DNA from: Modicisalibacter radicis
GTDB lineage: Bacteria; Pseudomonadota; Gammaproteobacteria; Pseudomonadales; Halomonadaceae
Direction of reading: 5' to 3'
Assembly: GCF_900961225.1 (NCBI RefSeq)
Contig: NZ_CAAHFN010000049.1
Location: 56,874 to 120,873 of the forward strand
Length of the DNA: 64,000 bases
Shown: one piece after another, positions 8,808 to 19,616 of the stretch
Layout: the number at the start of each line of letters is the position of its first letter
Position numbering within the stretch: position 1 is the first letter of the stretch
Made by a program: the position numbers and the translations under genes
Notes under the pieces: model-generated
What the model saw: the letters and a program-made list of their open reading frames with translations, nothing else
Databases searched by the model: none
Told to the model about the DNA's origin: nothing

Positions 8808-9770
8808 ATGAAGTTCAAGTCAGCGGTCGCCGGATTACTGATGAGCCTGGCCATGTCGCCCATGGTCGCAGCCGAGGATAGTTGGCCGACACAGCCCGTG
8901 AAAATGGTCGTGATCGCCGGAGCAGGGGGAGGCAGCGATTATGTCTTCCGCCTTTTATCCCGAGAATTGGAACAGAATACAGGCCAGCCGTTCAGCGTCA
9001 TCAACCAGGCACAAGGTGGCGGGGTAGTCGGCATGACGACCTACACCCAGGCCGCTCCCGATGGCTACACGCTGGGACAGATGTCGCCTTTCGCTCAGTA
9101 CCGGCTCCTGGACCAGGCCGACTTCACCAGCGACAGCTTCAGTCCCATTGCCCTGGTCAACATGGATCCTGCTGCCGTGCATGTCGCCGCCGACTCCGAC
9201 CTGCACTCATTGCAGGATATCGTCGACCGGCTCAAGGCGGACCCCGCCAGCCTGACGATCTCCTGCGGCGGAACCTGCAACGCCAGCTGGGACATTCCTT
9301 TCGTCTCGCTGATGCTGGACGAGGGCGTGGATGTCGCGGCACTGAATCTCATACCGGCCAAAGGGTCCGCGGCGGGATTGCAGGAGCTGATCTCCGGCGG
9401 CATGGACGTCGTTCTCTCTTCTCTGCCGGAAACCGATTCGCTGCGCGAAGCCGGCCTGGTCAAGAACCTGGCGGTCTTCGCGGATGAGCGTCTCAAACGT
9501 TATCCCGATGTGCCGACCGTGGAGGAAGCCGTCGGTCAAGACGTCACCGGTGGTACGTGGCGCGGCGTCGCAGGTCCTGCGGGCATGTCGCCGGAACTCG
9601 TCAAAGCGATCCAGGCACAGGTCAAGAAGGCCTTCGATTCCGAGGCATTCCAGCAGGGCATGGCCGACCGTGGATTCGGTGCCGTCTGGATGAACGCTCG
9701 GGAACTGGGTGACTTCATGGCCGAGCACGAAGCACAAACGCAACGCGTGCTGGGTGAACTGCGCCAATAG
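8808..9770 (+). CDS. TctC family periplasmic substrate-binding protein
   Basis: The 320-residue protein opens with a signal peptide (MKFKSAVAGLLMSLAMSPMVAA) and then the family pattern WPTQPVKMVVIAGAGGGSD and APDGYTLG. The start has a good AAAGGAGA site. It should deliver substrate to the TctBA pair just upstream. It is closely related to the orphan TctC at 2599-3552, including a CxxxC loop around residue 145. It is followed after 60 bp by the DapA-like lyase gene. Confidence 0.93.
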   Translation: MKFKSAVAGLLMSLAMSPMVAAEDSWPTQPVKMVVIAGAGGGSDYVFRLLSRELEQNTGQPFSVINQAQGGGVVGMTTYTQAAPDGYTLGQMSPFAQYRLLDQADFTSDSFSPIALVNMDPAAVHVAADSDLHSLQDIVDRLKADPASLTISCGGTCNASWDIPFVSLMLDEGVDVAALNLIPAKGSAAGLQELISGGMDVVLSSLPETDSLREAGLVKNLAVFADERLKRYPDVPTVEEAVGQDVTGGTWRGVAGPAGMSPELVKAIQAQVKKAFDSEAFQQGMADRGFGAVWMNARELGDFMAEHEAQTQRVLGELRQ

Positions 9771-9830
9771 AGCCTCCCTCCCTGGACAATGAAATTTGCC
9801 AACCCGATACCCAACAGGAAAAACGCGATA

Positions 9831-10724
9831 ATGAAGCACGATCTGAAAGGAATAATTCCGCCGCTGGTCACGCCGTTCGACGACAACGAAATGCTCGACG
9901 AAGCAGCACTCCGGGAAAATGTGCGATTCATGCTGAAGAAGAACGTGCACGGCATCTGCCTGGGAGGCAGCACCGGGGAGGGCCACACGCTCTCCGTGGA
10001 AGAGCTGGCCAGGTCGATCGAGATTGCCTGTGAAGAGGTCGAGGGTCGCATTCCCGTCGTTGCCGGCATTATCGCCAACAGCACGCGGGATGCCATCGCC
10101 GCGGCCAAGGCGGTGTCGAAGTTCGAGGTTGCCGCGCTGCAGATCACCCCGGTTCACTACGTGTTCAAGCCGACCGAAGATGCGACCTATGCGCACTTCG
10201 AGCGCCTGACATCGGAAGTCGACATTCCGATCATCATCTACAACGTCGTGCCCTGGAACTACCTCTCACCGCAACTCCTGGTGCGCATCATGGAGGGGCT
10301 GCCTGGTGTCATCGGCGTCAAGCAGAGTGCGGGCGACCTGAAACTGATGGCCGACCTGATGATCAGCGTTCCCCAGGGTCGCCTGGTGTTCACCGCCGTC
10401 GATGCGCTGCTGTATCCCTCCTTCGCCATTGGCGCCCACGGCACGATCGCGGCGAACCCGGCGGCCGTACCGGGCGTTTGCGTCAGTCTCTGGGATGCCG
10501 TCCAAAGCGGCGATCACGAGCGCGCAAAGGAGATTCACGAAGCGCTGCTGGCATTCTGGAACACGATCTTCGCGGACAACCTGCCGGCAAACGTAAAGTA
10601 TGTGCTCTCCAAGCAGGGGGTGGCGACGGGACGTCCTAGAATGCCGATGCCGGTGACGAGCGCTGCACAGGCAGCGGCCATCGACGCCCAACTGGAGAAG
10701 GTCCTGCGCTACGATCAGGCCTGA
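9831..10724 (+). CDS. DapA/NanA family lyase (dihydrodipicolinate synthase-like)
   Basis: The 297-residue TIM-barrel protein has the class I aldolase motifs of the family: the substrate loop GGSTGEGHTLS, the catalytic Tyr in IIIYNVVPWNY and the Schiff-base Lys in IGVKQS. Family members include dihydrodipicolinate synthase, sialic acid lyase and 2-keto-3-deoxy acid aldolases or dehydratases. Its place at the end of a tctBAC operon with an IclR regulator and a DHA-type kinase favours a catabolic keto-acid role over lysine synthesis (inference). The ATG at 9831 fits the family N-terminus KGIIPPLVTPFD. A strong hairpin follows at 10763. Confidence 0.87.
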   Translation: MKHDLKGIIPPLVTPFDDNEMLDEAALRENVRFMLKKNVHGICLGGSTGEGHTLSVEELARSIEIACEEVEGRIPVVAGIIANSTRDAIAAAKAVSKFEVAALQITPVHYVFKPTEDATYAHFERLTSEVDIPIIIYNVVPWNYLSPQLLVRIMEGLPGVIGVKQSAGDLKLMADLMISVPQGRLVFTAVDALLYPSFAIGAHGTIAANPAAVPGVCVSLWDAVQSGDHERAKEIHEALLAFWNTIFADNLPANVKYVLSKQGVATGRPRMPMPVTSAAQAAAIDAQLEKVLRYDQA

Positions 10725-10762
10725 CTCTGACGAGTCTATCGAATCCGAGCCCGCCACGCGCT

Positions 10763-10790
10763 CCATCGCCGGCTATCGAGCCGGCGATGG
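10763..10790 (+). terminator. Hairpin after the tct-dapA operon
   Basis: A perfect 12-bp stem (CCATCGCCGGCT / AGCCGGCGATGG) with a 4-nt loop lies 38 bp after the dapA-like stop. There is no clear T run, so it could terminate or simply stabilise the mRNA end. Confidence 0.55.
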
Positions 10791-10933
10791 CATGCGTGGC
10801 GGCAATGGTGCCTGTCAGAAGCATCGATCGCACGAATGCCACCGACCTGATCACCCGCTTCGACACGGGCTCCAGCGCTGCCGAATGTCCATGACTCCGG
10901 GCAGCTCCGCCAGCACCTGGATGGATGATTGCG

Positions 10934-11887
10934 TCAAACGGAAAGCGCGCAACGAAAGCCGAGATTGCCTGACGAGGAGTCCGGCGTGTTGCCGGTACGC
11001 GCCGCGACCCGGTAGCGGTTGCAGTAGGAGTGGTGACACAGATAGGAGCCACCGCGCATGACCCGTCCCCGACCGCCGGAGGGGCCAGTCGGATCGGCCG
11101 GTACCGGCGCGGGGTGATGGATACCGAACCAGTCGGCACACCACTCCCACACGTTGCCGCTGACATTGAAGATGCCATAACCGTTGGAGGGAAAGGCATC
11201 GACCGGACAGGTCCCCATGTAGCCATCCTCACAGGTGTTGCGGGTCGGGAACTCTCCCTGCCAGATATTGCAGCGATGCTGTCCCTCGGGCATCAGCTCG
11301 TCGCCCCAGGGGTAACGCTTTTGTTCCAGTCCGCCACGCGCCATGAACTCCCATTCGGCCTCGGTCGGCAAGCGCTTTCCGGCCCAGCGACAGTACGCCA
11401 GCGCGTCATTGTGCGAGACGTGAATCACGGGGTGATTGTCGCGCCCGTCAATTGACGTCCCCGGCCCTTCGGGCTGGCGCCAGCAAGCGCCCTGGATCGC
11501 CAACCACCACGGGGTGCTCGGTACAGACCCCACGGTGTGCTCGCGATTGTCCGGCGCCACGAGGCCTTCAAACACGAACGACCAGCCAAACTGTTCTGCC
11601 TCGGTGACATACCCCGTGGCCCCGACGAATTCGGCAAACGCCCGATTGCTGACGGCATGGGCATCGATCAGGAATGGTGCGACGTCCACCTCCCGGATCG
11701 GCCCTTCGCCATCCTGAGGAAAGCCCTGAACGTCATCGGTGCCCATCAGAAACCGCCCCCCCGCCAGGGCGCACATACCGGTTGTCTCCGCCGGCGCCCG
11801 ACGCGGGGCAATGCCGGAGGCCACCGGCTTGTCCTGTCCTAACGGACGCGAGACCGCACAACAGGGAGAGGAAGGTCTTGAAGTCAT
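10934..11887 (-). CDS. Formylglycine-generating enzyme (sulfatase-modifying factor)
   Basis: The 317-residue protein matches the FGE/SUMF1 family, which oxidises the active-site cysteine of sulfatases to Cα-formylglycine. Near the C-terminus it carries the copper-binding and catalytic cysteine pair in CHHSYCNRYR, then the substrate-site segment NTPDSSSGNLGFRCA. Earlier motifs are GGRFLMGTDD, KRLPTEAEWEFMARGG and NVSGNVWEWCADWF. No signal peptide is seen, so it acts in the cytoplasm. It is divergent from lacI and clearly serves the Cys-type sulfatase at 13126. I chose the ATG at 11887; an in-frame start at 11986 would add an unlikely leader. Confidence 0.93.
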   Translation of the reverse strand: MTSRPSSPCCAVSRPLGQDKPVASGIAPRRAPAETTGMCALAGGRFLMGTDDVQGFPQDGEGPIREVDVAPFLIDAHAVSNRAFAEFVGATGYVTEAEQFGWSFVFEGLVAPDNREHTVGSVPSTPWWLAIQGACWRQPEGPGTSIDGRDNHPVIHVSHNDALAYCRWAGKRLPTEAEWEFMARGGLEQKRYPWGDELMPEGQHRCNIWQGEFPTRNTCEDGYMGTCPVDAFPSNGYGIFNVSGNVWEWCADWFGIHHPAPVPADPTGPSGGRGRVMRGGSYLCHHSYCNRYRVAARTGNTPDSSSGNLGFRCALSV

Positions 11888-12034
11888 GATCAATTCCGGA
11901 CAGGCAGGCCGCAGGGCAGTACACACCACACGCCACGACCCTACAATGGGTTCGGGAAAGCCCTTACTGCACAGCGGCCTGGCCACGGCGTCAAGAGCTG
12001 AAGCGCATCATCACCTTAAAGGAAAGGCAGGACC

Positions 12035-13054
12035 ATGAAACGAGTGACCCTGAGTCAGGTGGCCGAGCATGCGGGCGTTTCCCGCGCGACGGCGTCGCTG
12101 GTCATGCGTGGCGAAGGACGCATCAGTACCGAGACCCGCGAGCGGGTGCAACAGTCCATGCAGGCGCTGGGCTATGTCTATCATCGTGGCGCAGCCGCCC
12201 TGCGCGAGCGGCGCAGCGGGGTTATCGGCCTTCTGGTCACTCAGCTCTCCAACCCCTTTCATGCCGCCATGGCCGTTCAGTTCGAGCAGACGCTGGCCGA
12301 GGCCGGCTATCTGACCATGCTGGCCAACACCTTCGACAACCCCGAGCGCGAGCGCTCGCTGATTCGCTCGATGCGCGAGATGCCGGTCGATGCGCTGGCC
12401 CATGTCCCGGTCTCGACACTCCAGCGCGAAGAATCGCAAGGCCTGCCCGCCGGCTACTGGCCCGACCTGGCACTCACCCGCCAGCCACAGATCGAGACAC
12501 CCTGGATCGGCCAGAACGACATCCACGGGGGGGCGCTGGCCGCCGAGCACTTAAGCCGCGTGCACGGCTGCCGGCGACTGGTCTATCTGGGAGGACCGGA
12601 AGGTGCGTCGGTGCGCACGGAACGGGTGCAGGGCGTCAACCACGCGATCAAGGCGGCCGGCGGGCGGCTGGTAGCCGACATGACCGGTCATGCCAGCGTT
12701 CAGGGCGGTCTGCAACTGGCCGAGCAGTGGCTGGACGGCGATATCGCTACCGATGGTGTGATCTGTCACAGCGATATTATCGCCTTTGCGCTGATGGCCG
12801 CTTGTCGTCGACGAATCGGTCAAATCCCCTGGCCGATCATCGGCTTTGACGGCCTTGAAGAGTCCGCGCTTTACGATCCGCCGCTGACCACTGTCACGGT
12901 CGGCCCCGAAGAGGTTGGGGCACTGGCTGCTCATCGCATACTGGCCATTCTTGATGGTCAGGACGTGCCATCTGAGCAGCGGCTGGATCCGATTCTGGCC
13001 GTGCGTGCCTCCTGCGGTTGCAATCTGGCGACAGGGGGCAAGACCAAAGGCTGA
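12035..13054 (+). CDS. LacI family transcriptional regulator
   Basis: This 339-residue repressor has the LacI N-terminal helix-turn-helix and hinge (MKRVTLSQVAEHAGVSRATASLVM, residues 1-24) and the periplasmic-binding-protein-like effector domain with VIGLLVTQLSNPF. A Shine-Dalgarno-like AAGGCAGG precedes the ATG. It reads into the sulfatase and transporter genes 71 bp away. A perfect palindrome with a central CG, typical of LacI-type operators, lies just before the sulfatase start. The ligand is probably the sugar released or imported by this unit (inference). Confidence 0.93.
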   Translation: MKRVTLSQVAEHAGVSRATASLVMRGEGRISTETRERVQQSMQALGYVYHRGAAALRERRSGVIGLLVTQLSNPFHAAMAVQFEQTLAEAGYLTMLANTFDNPERERSLIRSMREMPVDALAHVPVSTLQREESQGLPAGYWPDLALTRQPQIETPWIGQNDIHGGALAAEHLSRVHGCRRLVYLGGPEGASVRTERVQGVNHAIKAAGGRLVADMTGHASVQGGLQLAEQWLDGDIATDGVICHSDIIAFALMAACRRRIGQIPWPIIGFDGLEESALYDPPLTTVTVGPEEVGALAAHRILAILDGQDVPSEQRLDPILAVRASCGCNLATGGKTKG

Positions 13055-13084
13055 TTGTGCAAGCAGGGTCGTCTCCATAACCTC

Positions 13085-13108
13085 CTTGGGTAGATCGATC
13101 TACCCAAG
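13085..13108. promoter_or_regulatory. Perfect 24-bp palindrome, candidate LacI operator
   Basis: CTTGGGTAGATC is followed directly by its reverse complement, giving a 24-bp palindrome without a spacer and with a central CG pair. It lies 17 bp before the sulfatase ATG, between lacI and its probable target genes. No T run follows, so an operator fits better than a terminator. Binding by the adjacent LacI protein is inferred. Confidence 0.65.
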
Positions 13109-13125
13109 CACCAATGGAGACCCTC

Positions 13126-14484
13126 ATGACACAGTCTGACGGCACCCGGCCGGACGTTGTCCTGATTCACTGCCACGATCTGGGGCGCTGGCTCTCCTGC
13201 TACGGCATGCCCTCCGTGCCGAGTCCCAATCTCGAGCGCTTTGCACGTGACGCTACTGTCTTTGATAACGCTCACGCCGCCGCCCCGTTGTGCTCCCCGG
13301 CCCGGGGCGCCCTGTTTACTGGCCTGTCACCGCATCAGAACGGCATTCAGGGCCTGGCGCATGATGCCTGGCGCTATCGCGAAAATGTGCTGACTGCCCC
13401 GGAGCACCTGCGAGCGCTGGGCTATCGATCCACATTGATCGGGCTGCAACATGAGCATGTCGACCCCGACGTGCTGGGCTATGACGAGGTGGCCGGCGCC
13501 GGCTTCCTGCCCCGCGCCCATCAGGTGGTGGACGCAGCCCGGGGCTGGCTGGCCGGTCAGGCGCCGCGCGATACGCGCGCCCCGCTGTTTGCCGCCATCG
13601 GCGTGTGGGAAGTGCATCGTCCGTGGCCGGAAAGCGACTACACGCCGGCCGACCCAGCCGAAGTGGAAGTGCCGGATTTCCTGCCGGATACCCCCGCGAC
13701 GCGTCGCGACATTGCCGCCTTCCACGGGTCGATCCGCCAGCTCGATGAAGCCATGGGACGCCTGTTCGAGGCGCTGGACAGTCATCTCGACCCGGCGAAC
13801 ACCCTGATCATTTTCACCACCGATCACGGCCCGGCCTTCCCGCGTGCCAAAAGCACCCTGTATGACGCCGGCACTGGAGTCAGCCTGCTGGTTCGCCCTC
13901 CCACCGCCTGGGGCGAGGCGCCGGCCCGGGTCGACAGCATCGCTAGCCATGTCGACATTCTGCCCACCCTGCTCGAGGTAGCCGGCGGCCCGGCCGATCC
14001 GTCTCTGGAAGGACGCTCGCTGGCGCCCCTGTTCACCGCGGCCAAATCCAAAGCGGCCGACGACCGGATGATCTTCACCGAGAAGACCTATCACGATAAT
14101 TACGATCCCAAGCGAGCCGTGCGCACGCGGGACTTTGCCCTGATCAGGAATTTCACGCCGGGGCCGAAGCTTGCACTGTCGCTGGATCTGGAGCACAGCC
14201 CTACCCGCCAGGGCATGGGCGACGCCCATCTTGAAGCGCGTGACATGACCGAGCTCTATGACCGCCGCGTCGATCCGCACGAGCTCAATAACGTCTTCGA
14301 TCAGCCGGAATATCAGAATATTCGGACCCGACTTCTGAAGGCACTCGATGAATGGATGCTCACTACCCGGGATCCCCTGCTTGAAGGGCCGATACACCCC
14401 CCGAAGCACCGTACCCGGGCCATGGATGCGCTACCGCCGCTACCGGCGAACACCGACACCTCAATGTCAGGAGTTTCCTCATGA
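13126..14484 (+). CDS. Sulfatase, Cys type, N-sulfoglucosamine sulfohydrolase-like
   Basis: The 452-residue protein belongs to the alkaline-phosphatase-superfamily sulfatases. The activation motif CSPAR (Cys56-Arg60) marks the cysteine that FGE converts to formylglycine, followed by GALFTG. Metal-site elements include the early His-Asp (IHCHDLG, where many family members have DD) and FTTDHGPAFPRAK. The QNGIQGL segment and overall pattern resemble sulfamidase (SGSH) more than choline sulfatase. There is no signal peptide, so it should act in the cytoplasm on an imported sulfated compound, presumably brought in by the MFS porter whose ATG overlaps its stop. The start at 13126 has TGGAGA 5 bp upstream. 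Confidence 0.88.
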   Translation: MTQSDGTRPDVVLIHCHDLGRWLSCYGMPSVPSPNLERFARDATVFDNAHAAAPLCSPARGALFTGLSPHQNGIQGLAHDAWRYRENVLTAPEHLRALGYRSTLIGLQHEHVDPDVLGYDEVAGAGFLPRAHQVVDAARGWLAGQAPRDTRAPLFAAIGVWEVHRPWPESDYTPADPAEVEVPDFLPDTPATRRDIAAFHGSIRQLDEAMGRLFEALDSHLDPANTLIIFTTDHGPAFPRAKSTLYDAGTGVSLLVRPPTAWGEAPARVDSIASHVDILPTLLEVAGGPADPSLEGRSLAPLFTAAKSKAADDRMIFTEKTYHDNYDPKRAVRTRDFALIRNFTPGPKLALSLDLEHSPTRQGMGDAHLEARDMTELYDRRVDPHELNNVFDQPEYQNIRTRLLKALDEWMLTTRDPLLEGPIHPPKHRTRAMDALPPLPANTDTSMSGVSS

Positions 14485-15860
14485 CCCCCTCGACAACACT
14501 GGCGGGTGCCGCCAGCGCACGATCACCCATGGTGATCTTTGGCCTGGGCGCGCTGGCCGAGCTACTGTTCGGCTATGATCTGGGCATCATCGGCGTGGCG
14601 CTGCTCTCGATCGAACAGGACTTCGTGCTGGACCCGTTCACCCGGGGGCTGGTGGTCAGCTCCATTCTGTTCGGCGCTACCATCGGGGTCGGTGTGGCGG
14701 GCGGGCTGGCCGACCGTCTCGGGCGCAAGCCGGCGCTGGTACTCACCGGGGTGATCTTCGCCGTCAGCGGGGTGGCCGCCGCGCTGGCGCCCGGGGTGGC
14801 CTTGCTGATCGTAGCGCGCATGATCATGGGCCTGGGCGTAGGCGCTTCGGCGGTAGTGGTATCCGTTTATCTGGTAGAGGTGGCACCGACCCATCTGCGC
14901 GGACGCGTCGGTGCCATGGGTCAGTTGATGGTGGTCTCGGGCATTCTGATGGCCTATCTGGTGGGCTACGCCCTGCAGCCCTTCCACGCCTGGCGCTGGA
15001 TGATCGGTCTGTCGGCCATTCCGGCGCTGGTGCTGCTCATCGGCCAGGTTTTCATGCCCGAGACGCCACGTTGGCTGGTCATGCGTGACCGCATTGACGC
15101 GGCGCGTCAGGCGCTCAAAACGCTGGGCCGCGCGCCCCGCGAGGTTGATGCCGAGCTTGACGAGCTGATCAGTGCCCATCGTGCCGGCGAGATCAACGGC
15201 CCGGCCAAGCGCTCGGTGCTCAGGCAGATGCTGGCACCCAAGCTGCGTCCAGCCTCGCTGGCGGCCGCCGCCGTAGCCATTCTGGTGCAGTTCATAGGCG
15301 TCAACTCGATCATCTACTACGCGCCGACCACACTTTCCCGCGCCGGCTTTGGCGATGCGGCAGCGGTCACTGCCAACTTGGGCATCGGCGTGGTCAACCT
15401 GGTCTTCACGGTCATCGGTGTACTGATCATGGACCGGTTTTCCCGCAAGCGCCTGATGAGTACAGGCGCGCTGGTCATGCTGCTGACCATGGGTCTGCTG
15501 GGACTGCATGCCGTCATGCGACCGGAGCCCTCGATGACGAGCGCCTGGATCAACCTGCTGGGCATGATGGTCTTCTTCGCGGCCTTCGCGCTCTCCTGGG
15601 GCGTGTGCGTGCGGGTCGTCATCTCGGAGCTCTTTCCCTCCTCGATCCGCGGCACGGCCGCCGGGCTGATTCTGGTACTCAACTGGCTGGCCAACTTCGT
15701 CGTGGGGCAGGCCTTCCCTTCGCTGCTGGATTACAGCGCCTCGCTGAGCTTTTTCATCTTTGCCGGCGTCGGCATCGTGGCATGGCTGTTCGTCAGGTTA
15801 TACCTGCCCGAAACCGGCAGTGGGCGCAGTCTGGAGGATATTCAGCAGCGCACCGCCTGA
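14481..15860 (+). CDS. MFS sugar porter family transporter
   Basis: This 459-residue, 12-helix transporter has the signatures of the sugar porter branch of the major facilitator superfamily: ADRLGRKPALV after helix 2, PETPRWLV before the central loop, an RFSRKRL equivalent in the second half, and the C-terminal LPETGSGRSLEDIQ. Proton symport of a sugar is the usual mode. Its ATG overlaps the sulfatase stop (ATGA), so the two are co-translated. It probably imports the sulfated or desulfated sugar used by this unit (inference). Confidence 0.9.
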   Translation: MTPSTTLAGAASARSPMVIFGLGALAELLFGYDLGIIGVALLSIEQDFVLDPFTRGLVVSSILFGATIGVGVAGGLADRLGRKPALVLTGVIFAVSGVAAALAPGVALLIVARMIMGLGVGASAVVVSVYLVEVAPTHLRGRVGAMGQLMVVSGILMAYLVGYALQPFHAWRWMIGLSAIPALVLLIGQVFMPETPRWLVMRDRIDAARQALKTLGRAPREVDAELDELISAHRAGEINGPAKRSVLRQMLAPKLRPASLAAAAVAILVQFIGVNSIIYYAPTTLSRAGFGDAAAVTANLGIGVVNLVFTVIGVLIMDRFSRKRLMSTGALVMLLTMGLLGLHAVMRPEPSMTSAWINLLGMMVFFAAFALSWGVCVRVVISELFPSSIRGTAAGLILVLNWLANFVVGQAFPSLLDYSASLSFFIFAGVGIVAWLFVRLYLPETGSGRSLEDIQQRTA

Positions 15861-15873
15861 ATCACACCGGCAT

Positions 15874-15896
15874 GGCGGGGTGCCCCCCACCCCGCC
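15874..15896 (+). terminator. GC-rich hairpin after the MFS gene
   Basis: A 9-bp stem (GGCGGGGTG / CACCCCGCC) with a C5 loop lies 13 bp after the transporter stop. No T tract follows. It likely ends the sulfatase operon, though a Rho-dependent end is possible. Confidence 0.5.
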
Positions 15897-15918
15897 TGAA
15901 TTCGCCGCATCGAACCGC

Positions 15919-15987
15919 GCCGCTCATCCCAGCAGCGCACGCGGCCCGGCGATGGCATTCCTGCCCCGGGCCTGCTCGCGGCCGGGG
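15919..15987 (-). repeat. Displaced copy 2 of the rep gene 3' end
   Basis: This segment aligns with the end of rep, including 5 bp beyond the stop codon. On the minus strand it reads REQARGRNAIAGPRALLG then stop, where rep reads RKQARGKDAIAGLRSLLG. Unlike copy 1 at 2509, several codons have changed amino acids, so this copy looks older or no longer selected. It has no start. Lying between the sulfatase unit and sseA-rep, it marks another junction of the inserted DNA. Confidence 0.72.
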
Positions 15988-16124
15988 CCCCACCCAGCCA
16001 TTTCTGACACGAACCATTTTCGGTCTTATCCTGCTCGTTGCACTGTTGTCGCGGGTACCGCCGGCTCTCTTCGGCTAGCAGAAGAAACCGGCGGCGCAAC
16101 GTCTTCACACCAAGGAATCGCAAA

Positions 16125-16979
16125 ATGGCAATGTCTGACCTCGTCACCGTCGACTGGCTGCGCGACAACCTCGATCTGCCACGGCTCGTGATCCTGGACG
16201 CCAGTTGGTATCTGCCGACCGCCTCTCGGGACCCCGAGGCCGAATATCGCGTCGGTCATATCCCCGGCGCCAGGCGTTTCGATTTTGATCGAGAGATCAA
16301 GGATTCCTCGTCGTCGCTGCCGCACATGCTGCCCGCCCCGTCGGCGTTCAGCGCCGCCGTGCGGGCACTCGGCGTCAACGCCGACAGCCGCGTGGTGATC
16401 TATGACGGCCAGGGCATCTTCGCCGCCCCGCGGGCCTGGTGGATGTTCAAGGTCATGGGCCATGAAGACGTCGCGGTGCTCGATGGCGGCCTGCCGGCCT
16501 GGAAGGCCGCCGGGTTCGCGCTCGACAGCGGCCCACCGCCCGCCGCCACCCCTGGCGATTTCGAGGCACGCCTGAACCCCGAGCGCCTCGCCGACGCCAC
16601 TGCGGTCGGCGCGCATCTCGAAAAGCGCACGGCACAGGTGGTGGATGCCCGCTCGGCGGCACGCTTCAGCGGTGAACAGCCCGAACCGCGCCCGGGCCTG
16701 CGCGCCGGTCACATGCCGGGGGCCTTGAACCTCCCCTTCGACCGGCTACTGGACGATGGCTGCTACCGGTCGCCCGCTATCCTGCGGGAGCGTTTCCGCG
16801 AGGCGGGTATCGAGCCGGGGACGCCGCTGGTCGGCTCCTGCGGCTCCGGCGTGACCGCCTCGGTGCTGGCGCTGGGCGCCGAACTGGCCGGACTGGGACC
16901 GATGGCGGTCTACGACGGGTCCTGGGCGGAGTGGGGCCAGGAATCGCGCCCCGAACTCGCCGTGGTCGTAGACCGCTGA
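16125..16979 (+). CDS. sseA: 3-mercaptopyruvate/thiosulfate sulfurtransferase (two rhodanese domains)
   Basis: The 284-residue protein has two rhodanese domains. The first (about 5-135) is inactive. The second carries the catalytic loop SCGSGVTASV with Cys239, and CGSGVTA is the form typical of 3-mercaptopyruvate sulfurtransferases. It transfers sulfur from mercaptopyruvate or thiosulfate to thiol acceptors in the cytoplasm. The ATG at 16125 has AAGGAA upstream. It is convergent with rep and separated from it by 72 bp. Confidence 0.9.
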   Translation: MAMSDLVTVDWLRDNLDLPRLVILDASWYLPTASRDPEAEYRVGHIPGARRFDFDREIKDSSSSLPHMLPAPSAFSAAVRALGVNADSRVVIYDGQGIFAAPRAWWMFKVMGHEDVAVLDGGLPAWKAAGFALDSGPPPAATPGDFEARLNPERLADATAVGAHLEKRTAQVVDARSAARFSGEQPEPRPGLRAGHMPGALNLPFDRLLDDGCYRSPAILRERFREAGIEPGTPLVGSCGSGVTASVLALGAELAGLGPMAVYDGSWAEWGQESRPELAVVVDR

Positions 16980-17051
16980 AGCGATCAGCCACGGTCCAAC
17001 GGAACCGGCGGCGGCCCTGAGTGACTTCACGCCATGATCATGCCCGGCCGC

Positions 17052-19100
<2,049 letters not shown>

Positions 19101-19151
19101 GAGGGCAGAATCACAGAGGTAGAGAACAACAGAACGGGAATGATACACCCC

Positions 19152-19607
19152 ATGCGCATCATAAGAGACGATCTGAACGGCCCGGAAATCGCCGTGCTGC
19201 TGGAAGCCCACCTGAAGGGCATGGAGCCCCATTCACCTCCCGAAAGCCGCCATGCGCTGGATCTCGAGAACTTGCGGCAATCGGAAGTCCAGTTCTACAG
19301 CGCTTGGGAAGGCGAGGAACTGCTCGGCTGCGGCGCCTTCAAGCGGCTCGACGCCGATCATGCCGAGATCAAGTCAATGCGCACCGATGCCGCTCATCTG
19401 CGCAAGGGCGTGGCCGGGGCGATTCTCGCCCATCTCATCGAAGCCGCCCGCGCCAGTGGCATCCGTCGATTGAGCCTGGAGACCGGCTCGATGGAGGTCT
19501 TTGCTCCCGCGCGCCGACTCTATGAAGCATTCGGCTTCGAGTACTGCACGCCGTTCGGCGACTATGTCGAGGACCCTTACAGCGTGTTCATGACGCGTAC
19601 GGTTTGA
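19152..19607 (+). CDS. GNAT family N-acetyltransferase
   Basis: This 151-residue protein has a single GNAT domain, with the acetyl-CoA-binding β4-α3 region at MRTDAAHLRKGVAGAIL and the C-terminal strands at RLSLETGS and RRLYEAFGFEYC. The Arg/Gln-X-X-Gly-X-Gly/Ala motif is slightly altered (RKGVAG). The substrate is unknown; small-molecule or protein amines are typical. It is divergent from rep, with 51 bp between the starts. An in-frame ATG at 19140 would add four residues. Confidence 0.85.
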   Translation: MRIIRDDLNGPEIAVLLEAHLKGMEPHSPPESRHALDLENLRQSEVQFYSAWEGEELLGCGAFKRLDADHAEIKSMRTDAAHLRKGVAGAILAHLIEAARASGIRRLSLETGSMEVFAPARRLYEAFGFEYCTPFGDYVEDPYSVFMTRTV

Positions 19608-19616
19608 TATCAGGCG

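Noticed and set aside
13126..14484. Choline sulfatase (betC) assignment
   Set aside because: No betaine genes adjoin it, the porter is of the sugar type, and the sequence resembles sulfamidase-like enzymes more.
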